From positions 1,951,501 through 2,015,500 of the forward strand of contig CANXME010002549.1 of assembly GCA_948144175.1 (NCBI GenBank): 64,000 nucleotides of DNA, in the 5' to 3' direction. A model generated the notes under the pieces. The model saw nothing but the letters and a program-made list of their open reading frames with translations, was not told the DNA's origin and did no database searches. The stretch comes from Closterium sp. NIES-65 (taxonomy: Eukaryota > Streptophyta > Zygnematophyceae > Desmidiales > Closteriaceae). Shown here in pieces: positions 12,801-21,892 of the stretch (the first letter of the stretch is position 1; each line of letters begins with the position of its first letter). A program made the translations under genes and the position numbers.

Positions 12801-15800
12801 GACGAGCAGGTGGGATCCGTTGACATCAGCGACGAGCAGGTGGGATCCGTTGACATCAGTGACGAGCAGGTGGGATCCGTTGACATCAGCGACGAGCAGG
12901 TGGGGTCCGTTGACATCAGCGACGAGCAGGTGGGATCCGTTGACATCAGCGACGAGCAGGTGGGATCCGTTGACATCAGCGACGAGCAGGTGGGATCCGT
13001 TGACATCAGCGACGAGCAGGTGGGATCCGTTGACATCAGCGACGAGCAGGTGGGATCCGTTGACATCAGCGACGAGCAGGTGGGATCCGTCGACATCAGC
13101 GACGAGCAGGTGGGATCCGTTGACATCAGCGACGAGCAGGTGGGATCCGTTGACATCAGCGACGAGCAGGTGGGATCCGTCGACATCAGCGACGAGCAGG
13201 TGGGATCCGTTGACATCAGCGACGAGCAGGTTGGGGGGAGAGGGGGGTGGGGGGGAGACAGGAAGGAATGCGTGTGGTGAGGAGGAGCTGGTTGGAGGGG
13301 TGAAGTGAAGGCAGGTGGGAGGGGGGAAGGAGGAACTCGTGCGGCTGAAGGGAGATGTGTGTGGGGGAAGCAGCTCTAGTGGTCAATGCACAGTCACAAT
13401 CCCACCCCCCTGCCATGTGCGTTTGTGTACAAAAGTTGGTAGTTTCTTGTATCTAGTAGTAATTGTCCTATTTTACAAACTACACAAACATTTGAAACGA
13501 CTCCATCTCGTGCTTCTTCCTCACCTCACCATGCTGCCATGCCACCCGGTCAACCCCTGTCTCCATGCACTGCTGTTTGCCATGATGTCCTCGCATGGCA
13601 TGGCCAGGAGGAGTTTTCAAGTGCCATCATACGGCCGCTGGCGGTGTTGCTATCATGATGTGTTGCTATCATGATGTGTTGCTATCATGATGTGTTGCTA
13701 TCATGATGTGTTGCTATCATGATGTGTTGCTATCATGATGTGTTGCTATCATGATGTGTTGCCATCATGATGTGTTGCTATCATGATGTGTTGCTATCAT
13801 GATTTGTTGCTATCATGATGTGTTGCTATCATGATGTGTTGCTATCATGATGTGTTGCTATCATGATGTGTTGCTATCATGATGTGTTGCTATCATGATG
13901 TGTTGCTATCATGATGTGTTGCTATCATGATGTGTTGCTATCATGATGTGTTGCCATCATGATGTGTTGCTATCATGATGTGTTGGTATCATGATTTGTT
14001 GCTATCATGTTGTGTTGCTATCATGATGTGTTGCTATCATGATGTGTTGCTATCATGATGTGTTGCTATCATGATGTGTTGCTATCATGATGTGTTGCTA
14101 TCATGATGTGTTGCTATCATGATGTGTTGCTATCATGATGTGTTGCTATCATGATGTGTTGCTATCATGATGTGTTGCTATCATGATGTGTTGCTATCAT
14201 GATGTGTTGCTATCATGATGTGTTGCTATCATGATGTGTTGCTATCATGATGTGTTGCTATCATGATGTGTTGCTATCATGATGTGTTGCTATCATGATG
14301 TGTTGCTATCATGATGTGTTGCTATCATGATGTGTTGCTATCATGATGTGTTGCTATCATGATGTGTTGCTATCATGATGTGTTGCTGTCATGATGTGTT
14401 GCTATCATGATGTGTTGCTATCATGATGTGTTGCTATCATGATGTGTTGCTATCATGATGTGTTGCTATCATGATGTGTTGCTATCATGATGTGTTGCCA
14501 TCATGATGTGTTGCTATCATGATGTGTTGCTATCATGATGTGTTGCCATCATGATGTGTTGCTATCATGTGATGTTGCTATCATGATGTGTTGCTATCAT
14601 GATGTGTTGCTATCATGATGTGTTGCCATTATGATGTGTTGCTATCATGATGTGTTGCTATCATGATGTGTTGCCATCATGATGTGTTGCTATCATGATG
14701 TGTTGCTATCATGATGTGTTGCTATCATGATGTGTTGCTATCATGATTTGTTGCTATCATGATGTGTTGCTATCATGATGTGTTGCTATCATGATGTGTT
14801 GCTATCATGATGTGTTGCTATCATGATGTGTTGCTATCATGATGTGTTGCTATCATGATGTGTTGCTATCATGATGTGTTGCTATCATGATGTGTTGCTA
14901 TCATGATGTGTTGCTATCATGATGTGTTGCTATCATGATGTTGCTATCATGATGTGTTGCTATCATGATGTGTTGCTATCATGATGTGTTGCTATCATGA
15001 TGTGTTGCTATCATGATGTGTTGCTATCATGATGTGTTGCTATCATGATGTGTTGCTATCATGATGTGTTGCTATCATGATGTGTTGCTATCATGATGTG
15101 TTGCTATCATGATGTGTTGCTATCATGATGTGTTGCTATCATGATGTGTTGCTATCATGATGTGTTGCTATCATGATGTGTTGCTATCATGATGTGTTGC
15201 TATCATGATGTGTTGCTATCATGATGTGTTGCCATCATGATGTGTTGCCATCATGATGTGTTGCTATCATGATGTGTTGCTATCATGATGTGTTGCCATC
15301 ATGATGTGTTGCTATCATGATGTGTTGCCATCATGATGTGTTGCTATCATGATGTGTTGCTATCATGATGTGTTGCTATCATGATGTGTTGCTATCATGA
15401 TGTGTTGCTATCATGATGTGTTGCCATCATGATGTGTTGCTATCATGATGTGTACGCTCGACCTTTTTGCCCCAACCACTCCCTCCCACCCCCACCCCAC
15501 CCTCGGCTTCCTCCCATGCTGCGACGTGGCAGGAGGAGTTTTCAAGCGCCATCACGCGCGCGCTGGCAGTGCTGGTGGCGGGGCTGGAGGGGCGGCTGGA
15601 CGGCGAGCTGGACCGCATGGCGCGCATGCCCTGGAGCACCCTTGAGTCCGTGGGCGACCAATCCGAGTGAGCCACGTGGCACTGCTGCTGGTGCGGTCGT
15701 GTTGTGTGATTGTGCAGTGGCTGGCTTGCAGGTGCTGTATGCATTTCACAATCACATTCACATTCACATAGCACGGGTGCACCGGTATGTGCTGCGTTGA

Positions 15801-18800
15801 CAAAGAGCAGCAATACACATTCAGCGTTCCAAGTGGTGCGGGATACACGGCATGGCATGGGAGCACAGCACACACATTTGGCCATGCGCATATGTCTCCC
15901 TCTCCGCAGCCACAACACCTTCCACATCCACCTTCCACCTTCCAACCCACTTCCTTCCCCCCCCCCAATCCCTACTCTCCGCGCTCTGGTCCCCTCGTGT
16001 GGCGCGCAGGTTCGTGAACAATCTGAGCGCCATCTGCTCCAACTCCATCCCCATGCTCGCAGGGCTGCTCTCGCCGCTGCACTTCCACTTCTTCCTCGAT
16101 AAGGTGCGCCCCTCCACCTCCATTACCTGCCCCTTCCGCCTCAGTGCTTTGCCATTGCACGTGTGACTGAATGTGTGCCTTAGCGTCAGTGGGGATGCGG
16201 CGAATGTGCGGTACTGCATGCGGGGTTGACCATGTGCGGTACTGCATACGGTGTTGACCATGTGCCCGATGCCTAAATGCGTCCACCTGCCCGCTGGGCC
16301 CACCATGCCCGCTCGCCTGCTTGCGGCTAGCCCTGTTACAAATCGTTGGTGGGCATTTCACGATTGATGGCGAGCGGACTTGACAGGCAACAAGCACTGG
16401 CCGCACATGCACGGACGAGCACGAGCCAGCGAGGCTTGTCAGCCCCCCTCACATTGCCTGCTTCTACTCAACCCCGCCTCGTCCCAACCTGGCTCAAGCC
16501 GGCCCTGGCGTCCCCCATGCTCACGCGTACTCCCTGTTCTGCTCCCCCAATCTCCCCAACTCCCTCGCCCATCACGCGCGCCTCACTCCCCGAGCGCCAG
16601 CTGGCAGCGTCATTCGGCCCGCGCTACTACGCCACGGTCTTCAAGGCCAAACGCCTCTCCGGCACCGGCGCCCAGCAGGTGATGCCCCCATGCCATGGCG
16701 CCCAGCAGGTGATGCCCCCATGCCATGGCGCCCAGCAGGTGATGCCCTCATGCCATGGCTTAAGCCTTGCGGTGGTAGAACACCCTAGAGATTGGATTTT
16801 GGATGAACAAAGCGTGTGCTCTTCGTAAATTTGCACTTAAACTGCTGTATCAACCATGCTGCCGTGTTGGTCCCTTTCGCACAAGCCCGGCCTTCATCTC
16901 ATTCCCACAGCTCTGTGTCTGTGTGTATGCCTTCCCACAGCTCTGTGTCTGTGTGTATGCCTTCCGATTCTTTATCCCTCTTGCTGTCCCATCTCCACCC
17001 CAACTCCGCTCCATCTCTCCCTCCCGTCTTCCCTGTGCCAACTCTCACTGGGCCCACGTCCCTGCCCCTCGCTGCACCCATGCCCCGCCACACGGATGCT
17101 GCTGGACACGCACGGCATCAAGACCATCCTGCTCCAGCTGCCAGCCCACTGCTCTGATTCCCCATCCCACTTGCTGACACATGTCCCTCTCCCGTCCCCC
17201 ACTGCCACTCCTGCGCGCATGCCCTCTCATTGCCGCCCACACCAGATGCTGCTGGACACGCACGGCATCAAGACCATTCTGCTCGAGCTGCCTGCACTGG
17301 GGGGCCTCGTGAGTCATGCCATGCCATGCCATGCACTGGGGGCCCTCGTGAGTCATGCCATGCCATGCCATGCACTGGGGGGGCTCGTGAGTCATGCCAT
17401 GCTATGTGCGCTGCTCCCACCACTGCACGCACCCGTCTCCCACTCTTGTTGCTGATTCTGTCCACGCATCTCAGTGCCACACAGACCATGCTCCCCCTCT
17501 CCCACCACTCCTGTCTCACCACTTACCCCGCCTCTTCGACCTCTCTGCCTCCTCCCTCACCCCCATGTACCCTCGTGCAGGCGGCCACAGCAGCGTACAG
17601 CAAGTATGTGACGCGCGAGATGGGGCGATCAGAGGCGCTGCTCAAGGTGAGATGGGGCGATCAGAGGCGCTGCTCAAGGTGAGATGGGGCGATCAGAGGC
17701 GCTGCTCAAGGTGAGATGGGGCGATCAGAGGCGCTGCTCAAGGTGAGATGGGGCGATCAGAGGCGTTGCTCAAGGTGAGATGGGGCGATCAGAGGCGCTG
17801 CTCAAGGTGAGATGGGGCGATCAGAGGCGCTGCTCAAGGTGAGATGGGGCGATCAGAGGCGCTGCTCAAGGTGAGATGGGGCGATCAGAGGCGCTGCTCA
17901 AGGTGAGATGGGGCGATCAGAGGCGCTGCTCAAGGTGAGATGGGGCGATCAGAGGCGCTGCTCAAGGTGAGATGGGGCGATCAGAGGCGCTGCTCAAGGT
18001 GAGATGGGGCGATCAGAGGCGCTGCTCAAGGTGAGATGGGGCGATCAGAGGCGCTGCTCAAGGTGAGATGGGGCGATCAGAGGCGCTGCTCAAGGTGAGA
18101 TGGGGCGATCAGAGGCGCTGCTCAAGGTGAGATGGGGCGATCAGAGGCGCTGCTCAAGGTGAGATGGGGCGATCAGAGGCGCTGCTCAAGGTGAGATGGG
18201 GCGATCAGAGGCGCTGCTCAAGGTGAGATGGGGCGATCAGAGGCGCTGCTCAAGGTGAGATGGGGCGATCAGAGGCGCTGCTCAAGGTGAGATGGGGCGA
18301 TCAGAGGCGCTGCTCAAGGTGAGATGGGGCGATCAGAGGCGCTGCTCAAGGTGAGATGGGCGATCAGAGGCGCTGCTCAAGGTGAGATGGGGCGATCAGA
18401 GGCGCTGCTCAAGGTGAGATGGGGCGATCAGAGGCGCTGCTCAAGGTGAGATGGGGCGATCAGAGGCGCTGCTCAAGGTGAGATGGGGCGATCAGAGGCG
18501 CTGCTCAAGGTGAGATGGGGCGATCAGAGGCGCTGCTCAAGGTGAGATGGGGCGATCAGAGGCGCTGCTCAAGGTGAGATGGGGCGATCAGAGGCGCTGC
18601 TCAAGGTGAGATGGGGCGATCAGAGGCGCTGCTCAAGGTGAGATGGGGCGATCAGAGGCGCTGCTCAAGGTGAGATGGGGCGATCAGAGGCCCTGCTCAA
18701 GGTGAGATGGGGCGATCAGAGGCGCTGCTCAAGGTGAGATGGGGCGATCAGAGGCGTTGCTCAAGGTGAGATGGGGCGATCAGAGGCGCTGCTCAAGGTG

Positions 18801-21220
18801 AGATGGGGCGATCAGAGGCGCTGCTCAAGGTGAGATGGGGCGATCAGAGGCGCTGCTCAAGGTGAGATGGGGCGATCAGAGGCGCTGCTCAAGGTGAGAT
18901 GGGGCGATCAGAGGCGCTGCTCAAGGTGAGACGGGGCGATCAGAGGCGCTGCTCAAGGTGAGATGGGGCGATCAGAGGCGCTGCTCAAGGTGAGATGGGG
19001 CGATCAGAGGCGCTGCTCAAGGTGAGATGGGGCGATCAGAGGCGCTGCTCAAGGTGAGATGGGGCGATCAGAGGCGCTGCTCAAGGTGAGATGGGGCGAT
19101 CAGAGGCGCTGCTCAAGGTGAGATGGGGCGATCAGAGGCGCTGCTCAAGGTGAGATGGGGCGATCAGAGGCGCTGCTCAAGGTGAGATGGGGCGATCAGA
19201 GGCGCTGCTCAAGGTGAGATGGGGCGATCAGAGGCGCTGCTCAAGGTGAGATGGGGCGATCAGAGGCGCTGCTCAAGGTGAGATGGGGCGATCAGAGGCG
19301 CTGCTCAAGGTGAGATGGGGCGATCAGAGGCGCTGCTCAAGGTGAGATGGGGCGATCAGAGGCGCTGCTCAAGGTGAGATGGGGCGATCAGAGGCGCTGC
19401 TCAAGGTGAGATGGGGATGTCTCATCGCTGCTCCTGCCCTGCCCTCCCTGCCTGCTATGCATCTTTCCGCTGCAATGCTTGGCTCTCTTCCATTGTAGTA
19501 CTGCCATTGGTCTGCTGGCCATGCTCCCTCTCGCTCACGCCCTGCCTCCATCCCACTCCTGCGCCCCTGTTGGGGGAGCCATCACCCCTCCTCTCCTCCC
19601 CCCCACCAGGTGGTGCTAGCGCCACAGGAGAACCTGGTGGACACGTACCGCACGCTGCTGCCCGATGGCTCCGCTGCTGACTTCCTGCGCACACTCGACC
19701 TCAAGGTGCGCACACTCGACCTCAAGGTGCGCACACTCGACCTCAAGGTGCGCACACTCGACCTCAAGGTGTGCACACTCGACCTCAAGGTGCGCACACT
19801 CGACCTCAAGGTGCGCACACTCGACCTCCAGGTGCGCACACTCGACCTCAAGGTGCGCACACTCGACCTCAAGGTGCGCACACTCGACCTCAAGGTGCGC
19901 ACACTCGACCTCAAGGTGCGCACACTCGACCTCAAGGTGCGCACACTCGACCTCAAGGTGCGCACACTCGACCTCATGGTGCGCACACTCGACCTCAAGG
20001 TGCGCACACTCGACCTCAAGGTGCGCACACTCGACCTCAAGGTGCGCACACTCGACCTCAAGGTGCGCACACTCGACCTCAAGGTGCGCACACTCGACCT
20101 CAGGGTGCGCACACTCGACCTCAAGGTGCGCACACTCGACCTCAAGGTGCGCACACTCGACCTCAAGGTGCGCACACTCGACCTCAAGGTGCGCACACTC
20201 GACCTCAAGGTGCGCACACTCGACCTCAAGGTGCGCACACTCGACCTCAAGGTGCGCACACTCGACCTCAAGGTGCGCACACTCGACCTCAAGGTGCGCA
20301 CACTCGACCTCAGGGTGCGCACACTCGACCTCAAGGTGTGCACACTCGACCTCAAGGTGCGCACACTCGACCTCAAGGTGCGCACACTCGACCTCAAGGT
20401 GCGCACACTCGACCTCAAGGTGCGCACACTCGACCTCAAGGTGCGCACACTCGACCTCAGGGTGCGCACACTCCACCTCAAGGTGCGCACACTCGACCTC
20501 AGGGTGCGCACACTCGACCTCAAGGTGCGCACACTCGACCTCAGGGTGCCCACACTCGACCTCAAGGTGCGCCGCCCCCCCAATGGGTGGCACTCTTGCT
20601 GTGTGCCCCGTATTGCACCCTGCGCACACTTGACCTCAAGATATCCATTGGCTTGAAATGAACTGGCACACTACAGTATCGCTGCTTCCCCTCTTACCTT
20701 CCCTCCCTTTTCCCACTGTACGCATCGCGCTATCATCACCCCCCACCTCTTCGATCATTGTTTCCTCGTCCACCCTCTGCACGCACGTGCCCACCTGTCT
20801 CGCCCACCACAGGGAGTGAAGAAGCCAGAGCAGCAGCCACTGGTAGACGCGCTCACAGCCAAGCTCAGAGCAGCAGCGCCCACTCAGGCCCCGCCCTCCA
20901 AGTCCCCCACCTCCTCCGCGGCACCCTCCACCTCCACCGCCTCTCACCCACTGCCTGCCACGGCTGCTGCCGCTCCCCCAGCTGCCACAGCCACCGCTGC
21001 TGCCGCTGCAGCAGCAGGCATGCTGACGAGCGCTGCCAGCCGCGAGGCCATGATAGCGCGGGCGGCAGCGCTGGGGCGGGGAGCCATGGCGCAGTCAGCG
21101 GCGGCGGCAGCAGCGGTGTCGCAGAACACGGCGCTGAAACGCATCTTTGCCCTCGCTGATTCCTCCACCGCCAGTGCGTCCAAGAAAGACATGTCCTTCC
21201 GCTCCCTCTTCAATGCTTAG
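893..21220 (+). CDS. VPS53: VPS53, GARP/EARP tethering complex subunit (18 exons, 5' end off-window)
   Basis: VPS53 joins VPS51, VPS52 and VPS54 (GARP) or VPS50 (EARP) and tethers endosome-derived vesicles at the trans-Golgi network. Spliced exons give 682 residues plus stop, and reading phase is kept at all 17 junctions. I recognise the order of plant VPS53 blocks: [18 protein letters not shown], then [141 protein letters not shown] and [11 protein letters not shown], ending FRSLFNA. Against an ~830-residue plant protein (from memory) about 150 N-terminal residues should lie upstream; the first exon here starts in phase 0. The last exon carries an Ala/Pro/Ser-rich linker before the conserved tail. 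Identity is near certain. Exon ends at repeat-bearing donors are less certain, because several equivalent donors exist. Confidence 0.95.
1194..1268. repeat. 25-bp tandem repeat, three copies, VPS53 intron 1
   Basis: Three identical 25-bp units containing ACAATGTGCGTGGC. This array is not at the donor, unlike most repeats in this gene. Confidence 0.9.
1507..1600 (+). repeat. 30-bp triplication of exon 2 end plus splice donor
   Basis: The last 30 bases of exon 2 (reading YQQIFQGTG) and the following GTCAGT donor occur three times, ending at 1536, 1566 and 1596. The unit is a multiple of three without a stop, so any of the three donors keeps the frame and adds 0, 10 or 20 residues before [11 protein letters not shown]. 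Comparison with plant VPS53 favours the first donor. Confidence 0.9.
2058..7190. repeat. 27-bp satellite, ~190 copies, VPS53 intron 3
   Basis: A 5.1-kb array of a 27-bp unit containing GGCTCAGATGGCGCTGGCTG. It is very homogeneous: only scattered single substitutions, and one 1-bp insertion at about 2941. Because 27 is divisible by three the array is open in several frames on both strands, which creates very long but meaningless ORFs. A near-copy of the exon 3 end and donor (CATCACTCGGTGGATGG) sits at 1987-2003, between the exon and the array. Confidence 0.97.
7313..7568. repeat. GGCAT/GGCGT pentanucleotide microsatellite
   Basis: About fifty pentamers of CATGG or CGTGG in VPS53 intron 3, just ahead of the exon 4 acceptor at 7578-7579. 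Confidence 0.95.
7640..7766 (+). repeat. 16-bp donor-anchored repeat after exon 4
   Basis: About seven units of TGCAGGTCATACCTGG, partly lengthened in the second and third. The first unit is the end of exon 4 (TTGCAG) plus its GTCACACC donor. A 16-bp period would shift the frame if a later donor were used. Confidence 0.85.
8428..8573 (+). repeat. 16-bp donor-anchored repeat after exon 6
   Basis: Exon 6 ends GTGCAG followed by GTGATAGG. Eight tandem copies of TGCAGGTGACAACCGG follow, each presenting the same GCAG/GTGA border. Unit length and sequence are close to the array after exon 4. Confidence 0.88.
9150..9520. other. AT-richer insert with a hairpin in VPS53 intron 8
   Basis: This stretch is clearly AT-richer than the rest of the gene. 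At 9370-9385 and 9396-9411 lie perfect 16-bp inverted arms (GTTGGTTGGGATTGGT and its complement) around a 10-base loop. A degraded MITE-like insertion is possible, but no target duplication was identified. Confidence 0.5.
9836..9910. repeat. 8-bp ATGCATGG repeat, VPS53 intron 9
   Basis: Roughly nine copies of GGATGCAT. Each contains the palindrome ATGCAT, so the array can fold on itself. Confidence 0.9.
10361..10430. repeat. 30-bp direct repeat, VPS53 intron 10
   Basis: Two identical adjacent 30-bp pyrimidine-rich units (10361-10390 and 10391-10420) starting CCCTCTCGTTACC. Confidence 0.9.
10521..10781 (+). pseudogene. Decayed upstream copies of VPS53 exon 11 with a 131-bp period
   Basis: A copy at 10651-10705 matches the genuine exon from 10782, including its pyrimidine tract and CAG acceptor, but reads GCG GCA TAG at its start and so has an early stop. 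A weaker copy, with its own CAG at 10518-10520, starts 130 bp earlier. The spacing points to a local tandem duplication of acceptor plus exon, in which only the last copy stays functional. Confidence 0.75.
10830..13229 (+). repeat. 30-bp donor-anchored satellite, exactly 80 units, at exon 11 end
   Basis: 2,400 bases in perfect 30-bp register. The first unit is the coding end of exon 11 (GSVDISDEQ, matching the [14 protein letters not shown] junction expected in VPS53). Each later unit repeats the coding text and the CAG/GTGGGA donor. All 80 stay in frame with no stop, reading [10 protein letters not shown]. Variation includes frequent GTT/GTC changes and rarer replacements such as DTSDEQ, DINDEQ, SFDIS and DEQL. 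Whether the array is spliced out from the first donor or partly translated cannot be told from DNA alone. Confidence 0.95.
13608..13656 (+). pseudogene. Ghost copy of VPS53 exon 12 start
   Basis: A CAG acceptor at 13605-13607 is followed by sequence reading [14 protein letters not shown], then a stop. The true exon 12 at 15533 reads [14 protein letters not shown]. Roughly 35 of 42 bases match. The 16-bp satellite that fills the rest of the intron begins inside this ghost. Confidence 0.8.
13644..15453. repeat. 16-bp satellite, ~113 copies, VPS53 intron 11
   Basis: 1.8 kb of TGTTGCTATCATGATG with few variants (GCCATC, GATTTG) and two small length changes near 14570 and 14940. It is AT-richer than its surroundings and has no coding value. 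Confidence 0.97.
16203..16260. repeat. 28-bp direct repeat, VPS53 intron 13
   Basis: Two adjacent 28-bp units containing TGTGCGGTACTGCAT with few differences. Confidence 0.85.
16668..16760 (+). repeat. 30-bp donor-anchored triplication after exon 14
   Basis: The end of exon 14 (GCGCCCAGCAG, reading GAQQ) and its GTGATGCCC donor are repeated in 30-bp units, giving donors at 16679, 16709 and 16739. In frame, the extra units would read [10 protein letters not shown]. Confidence 0.88.
16903..16962. repeat. 30-bp direct repeat, VPS53 intron 14
   Basis: Two identical 30-bp units containing CACAGCTCTGTGTCTG, each with a CAG preceded by pyrimidines that could act as a decoy acceptor. Confidence 0.85.
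17096..17160 (+). pseudogene. Upstream copy of VPS53 exon 15, 150 bp before the real exon
   Basis: Reads [16 protein letters not shown], nearly identical to exon 15 at 17246 ([16 protein letters not shown]) with about three base differences in 48. The base pair ahead of it is GG instead of the AG acceptor, and no GT donor follows, so it should be skipped. The close match implies a recent duplication. Confidence 0.85.
17295..17411 (+). repeat. 39-bp donor-anchored triplication after exon 15
   Basis: Three 39-bp units starting at 17295, 17334 and 17373 repeat the exon 15 end (CACTGGGGGGCCTC) and GTGAGTCATGCC donor. The unit length keeps reading phase. Confidence 0.9.
17617..19405 (+). repeat. 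32-bp donor-anchored satellite, 55 copies after exon 16
   Basis: The final 30 bases of exon 16 (reading [10 protein letters not shown]) plus GT form a 32-bp unit. After the exon end at 17646 there are 55 further units, 1,759 bases in all, with a single 1-bp deletion near 18359. Every unit offers CTCAAG/GTGAGA, a strong donor. Because 32 is not a multiple of three, use of most later donors would shift the frame, so the first donor is expected to be the productive one. Confidence 0.95.
19685..20566 (+). repeat. 21-bp donor-anchored satellite, 42 units at exon 17 end
   Basis: The end of exon 17 (CTGCGCACACTCGACCTCAA plus G, reading LRTLDLK) is followed by 41 in-frame 21-bp units reading VRTLDLK, each with an AAG/GTGCGC donor. 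An isolated decayed copy without the GT sits at 20620-20640. Exon 18 begins GVKKPEQQ, matching the plant junction LELK/GLKKADQQ, which supports splicing from a CTCAAG end. Confidence 0.95.
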
Positions 21221-21435
21221 CTTACACACCTTTGCAGGCATTTCGTTTTGTTGAAAATTTGAGTAGAATCTGGGCGCTATGTTTTGCTTTGTCAAGTTAC
21301 TACTAAGAGGGGACGGGAACACCTCACCTCACCACTCTTTTCATGGTGTTATGAGTGCAATTGAGTGAGCGAACGAGAAATGCACTATCGAAGCAAAACA
21401 GTACAACGAGCGAAGGCATGAGCGAATAATACATA
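21221..21435 (+). other. VPS53 3' flank / presumed 3' UTR
   Basis: A sharp fall in GC follows the VPS53 stop codon. No clear AATAAA signal is seen. The stretch ends at the pogo-type MITE. Confidence 0.5.
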
Positions 21436-21667
21436 CCGTCATCGCCCGAATATAAGACATGTATGTCTTATCTCATACATTAAAAAAATCAGTCTTATAA
21501 ATGGACAAAAATCCGTTTAGAAGATACTTCCTCGTTATACATTTGCCATTTGCCCCTACACACAAATAGGTGTCTTATAATGAGGCTACCCCGTTTTTAA
21601 GAGACACACGTATAATACACAACCCCTGTCTACTATTCAACACTGTCTTATATCCGGGTGATGACGG
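21436..21667. mobile_element. pogo/Tc1-type MITE, 232 bp
   Basis: Ends are inverted (CCGTCATCGCCCG on the left, CGGGTGATGACGG on the right) with one mismatch, flanked on both sides by TA (21434-21435 and 21668-21669), the target of pogo/Tc1-mariner elements. The interior is AT-rich with repeated TCTTATA motifs and no ORF. Its right half is the reverse complement of the left end of the larger element at 21895. Confidence 0.8.
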
Positions 21668-21669
21668 TA

Positions 21670-21892
21670 GCGAACCTACAGTGGTAACGGTAATGCGTGG
21701 AATTGGGGTGCGTGACGGGCCTGGCGCCGAGGTAGGGAATTGTCGAGGCTAAGGTCCGGAGCAGGCCCTCAGATTCATTTTAGCCTGCACTGATGCATCC
21801 GGGCTGTTTAGTAGAAAAGCAGCTTTTGCCCTGATTCATCAGGGCTATACAGGGTAAGATACTCTGATCTGGCAGTGCTATTAAAGACATTA
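21670..21892. other. Spacer between two pogo-type elements
   Basis: No gene, RNA or repeat recognised in these ~220 bases, apart from a loose inverted pair around CCTGATTCATCAGGGC. Confidence 0.4.

Larger units (their letters stand above)
893..21220 (+). other. VPS53: VPS53 exon map
   Basis: Exons inferred from GT-AG borders and homology: 893-1017, 1370-1536, 1819-1960, 7580-7643, 7989-8117, 8329-8433, 8783-8842, 8992-9069, 9594-9689, 10216-10281, 10782-10859, 15533-15666, 16010-16103, 16601-16678, 17246-17308, 17581-17646, 19610-19705, 20813-21220 (stop TAG 21218-21220). Summed length is 2,049 bases, exactly 683 codons. Most introns end in a pyrimidine tract plus CAG. Donors at 1537, 10860, 16679, 17309, 17647 and 19706 are each the first of a series of near-identical donors, so the true exon end may lie further downstream. 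Introns holding large arrays are 3 (5.6 kb), 11 (4.7 kb), 16 (2.0 kb) and 17 (1.1 kb). Confidence 0.85.

Noticed and set aside
10602-13216. Minus-strand [10 protein letters not shown]-type and [10 protein letters not shown] repeat ORFs
   Set aside because: Antisense readings of the 30-bp exon 11 array; coding sense is explained by VPS53.
13644-15453. Regular 16-bp repeats considered as a CRISPR-like array
   Set aside because: There are no unique spacers; the units are directly adjacent. The context is a eukaryotic intron.
19771-20661. [14 protein letters not shown]-type repeat proteins in alternative frames of the 21-bp array
   Set aside because: Out-of-frame readings of the exon 17 array; the frame continuous with exon 17 reads VRTLDLK.
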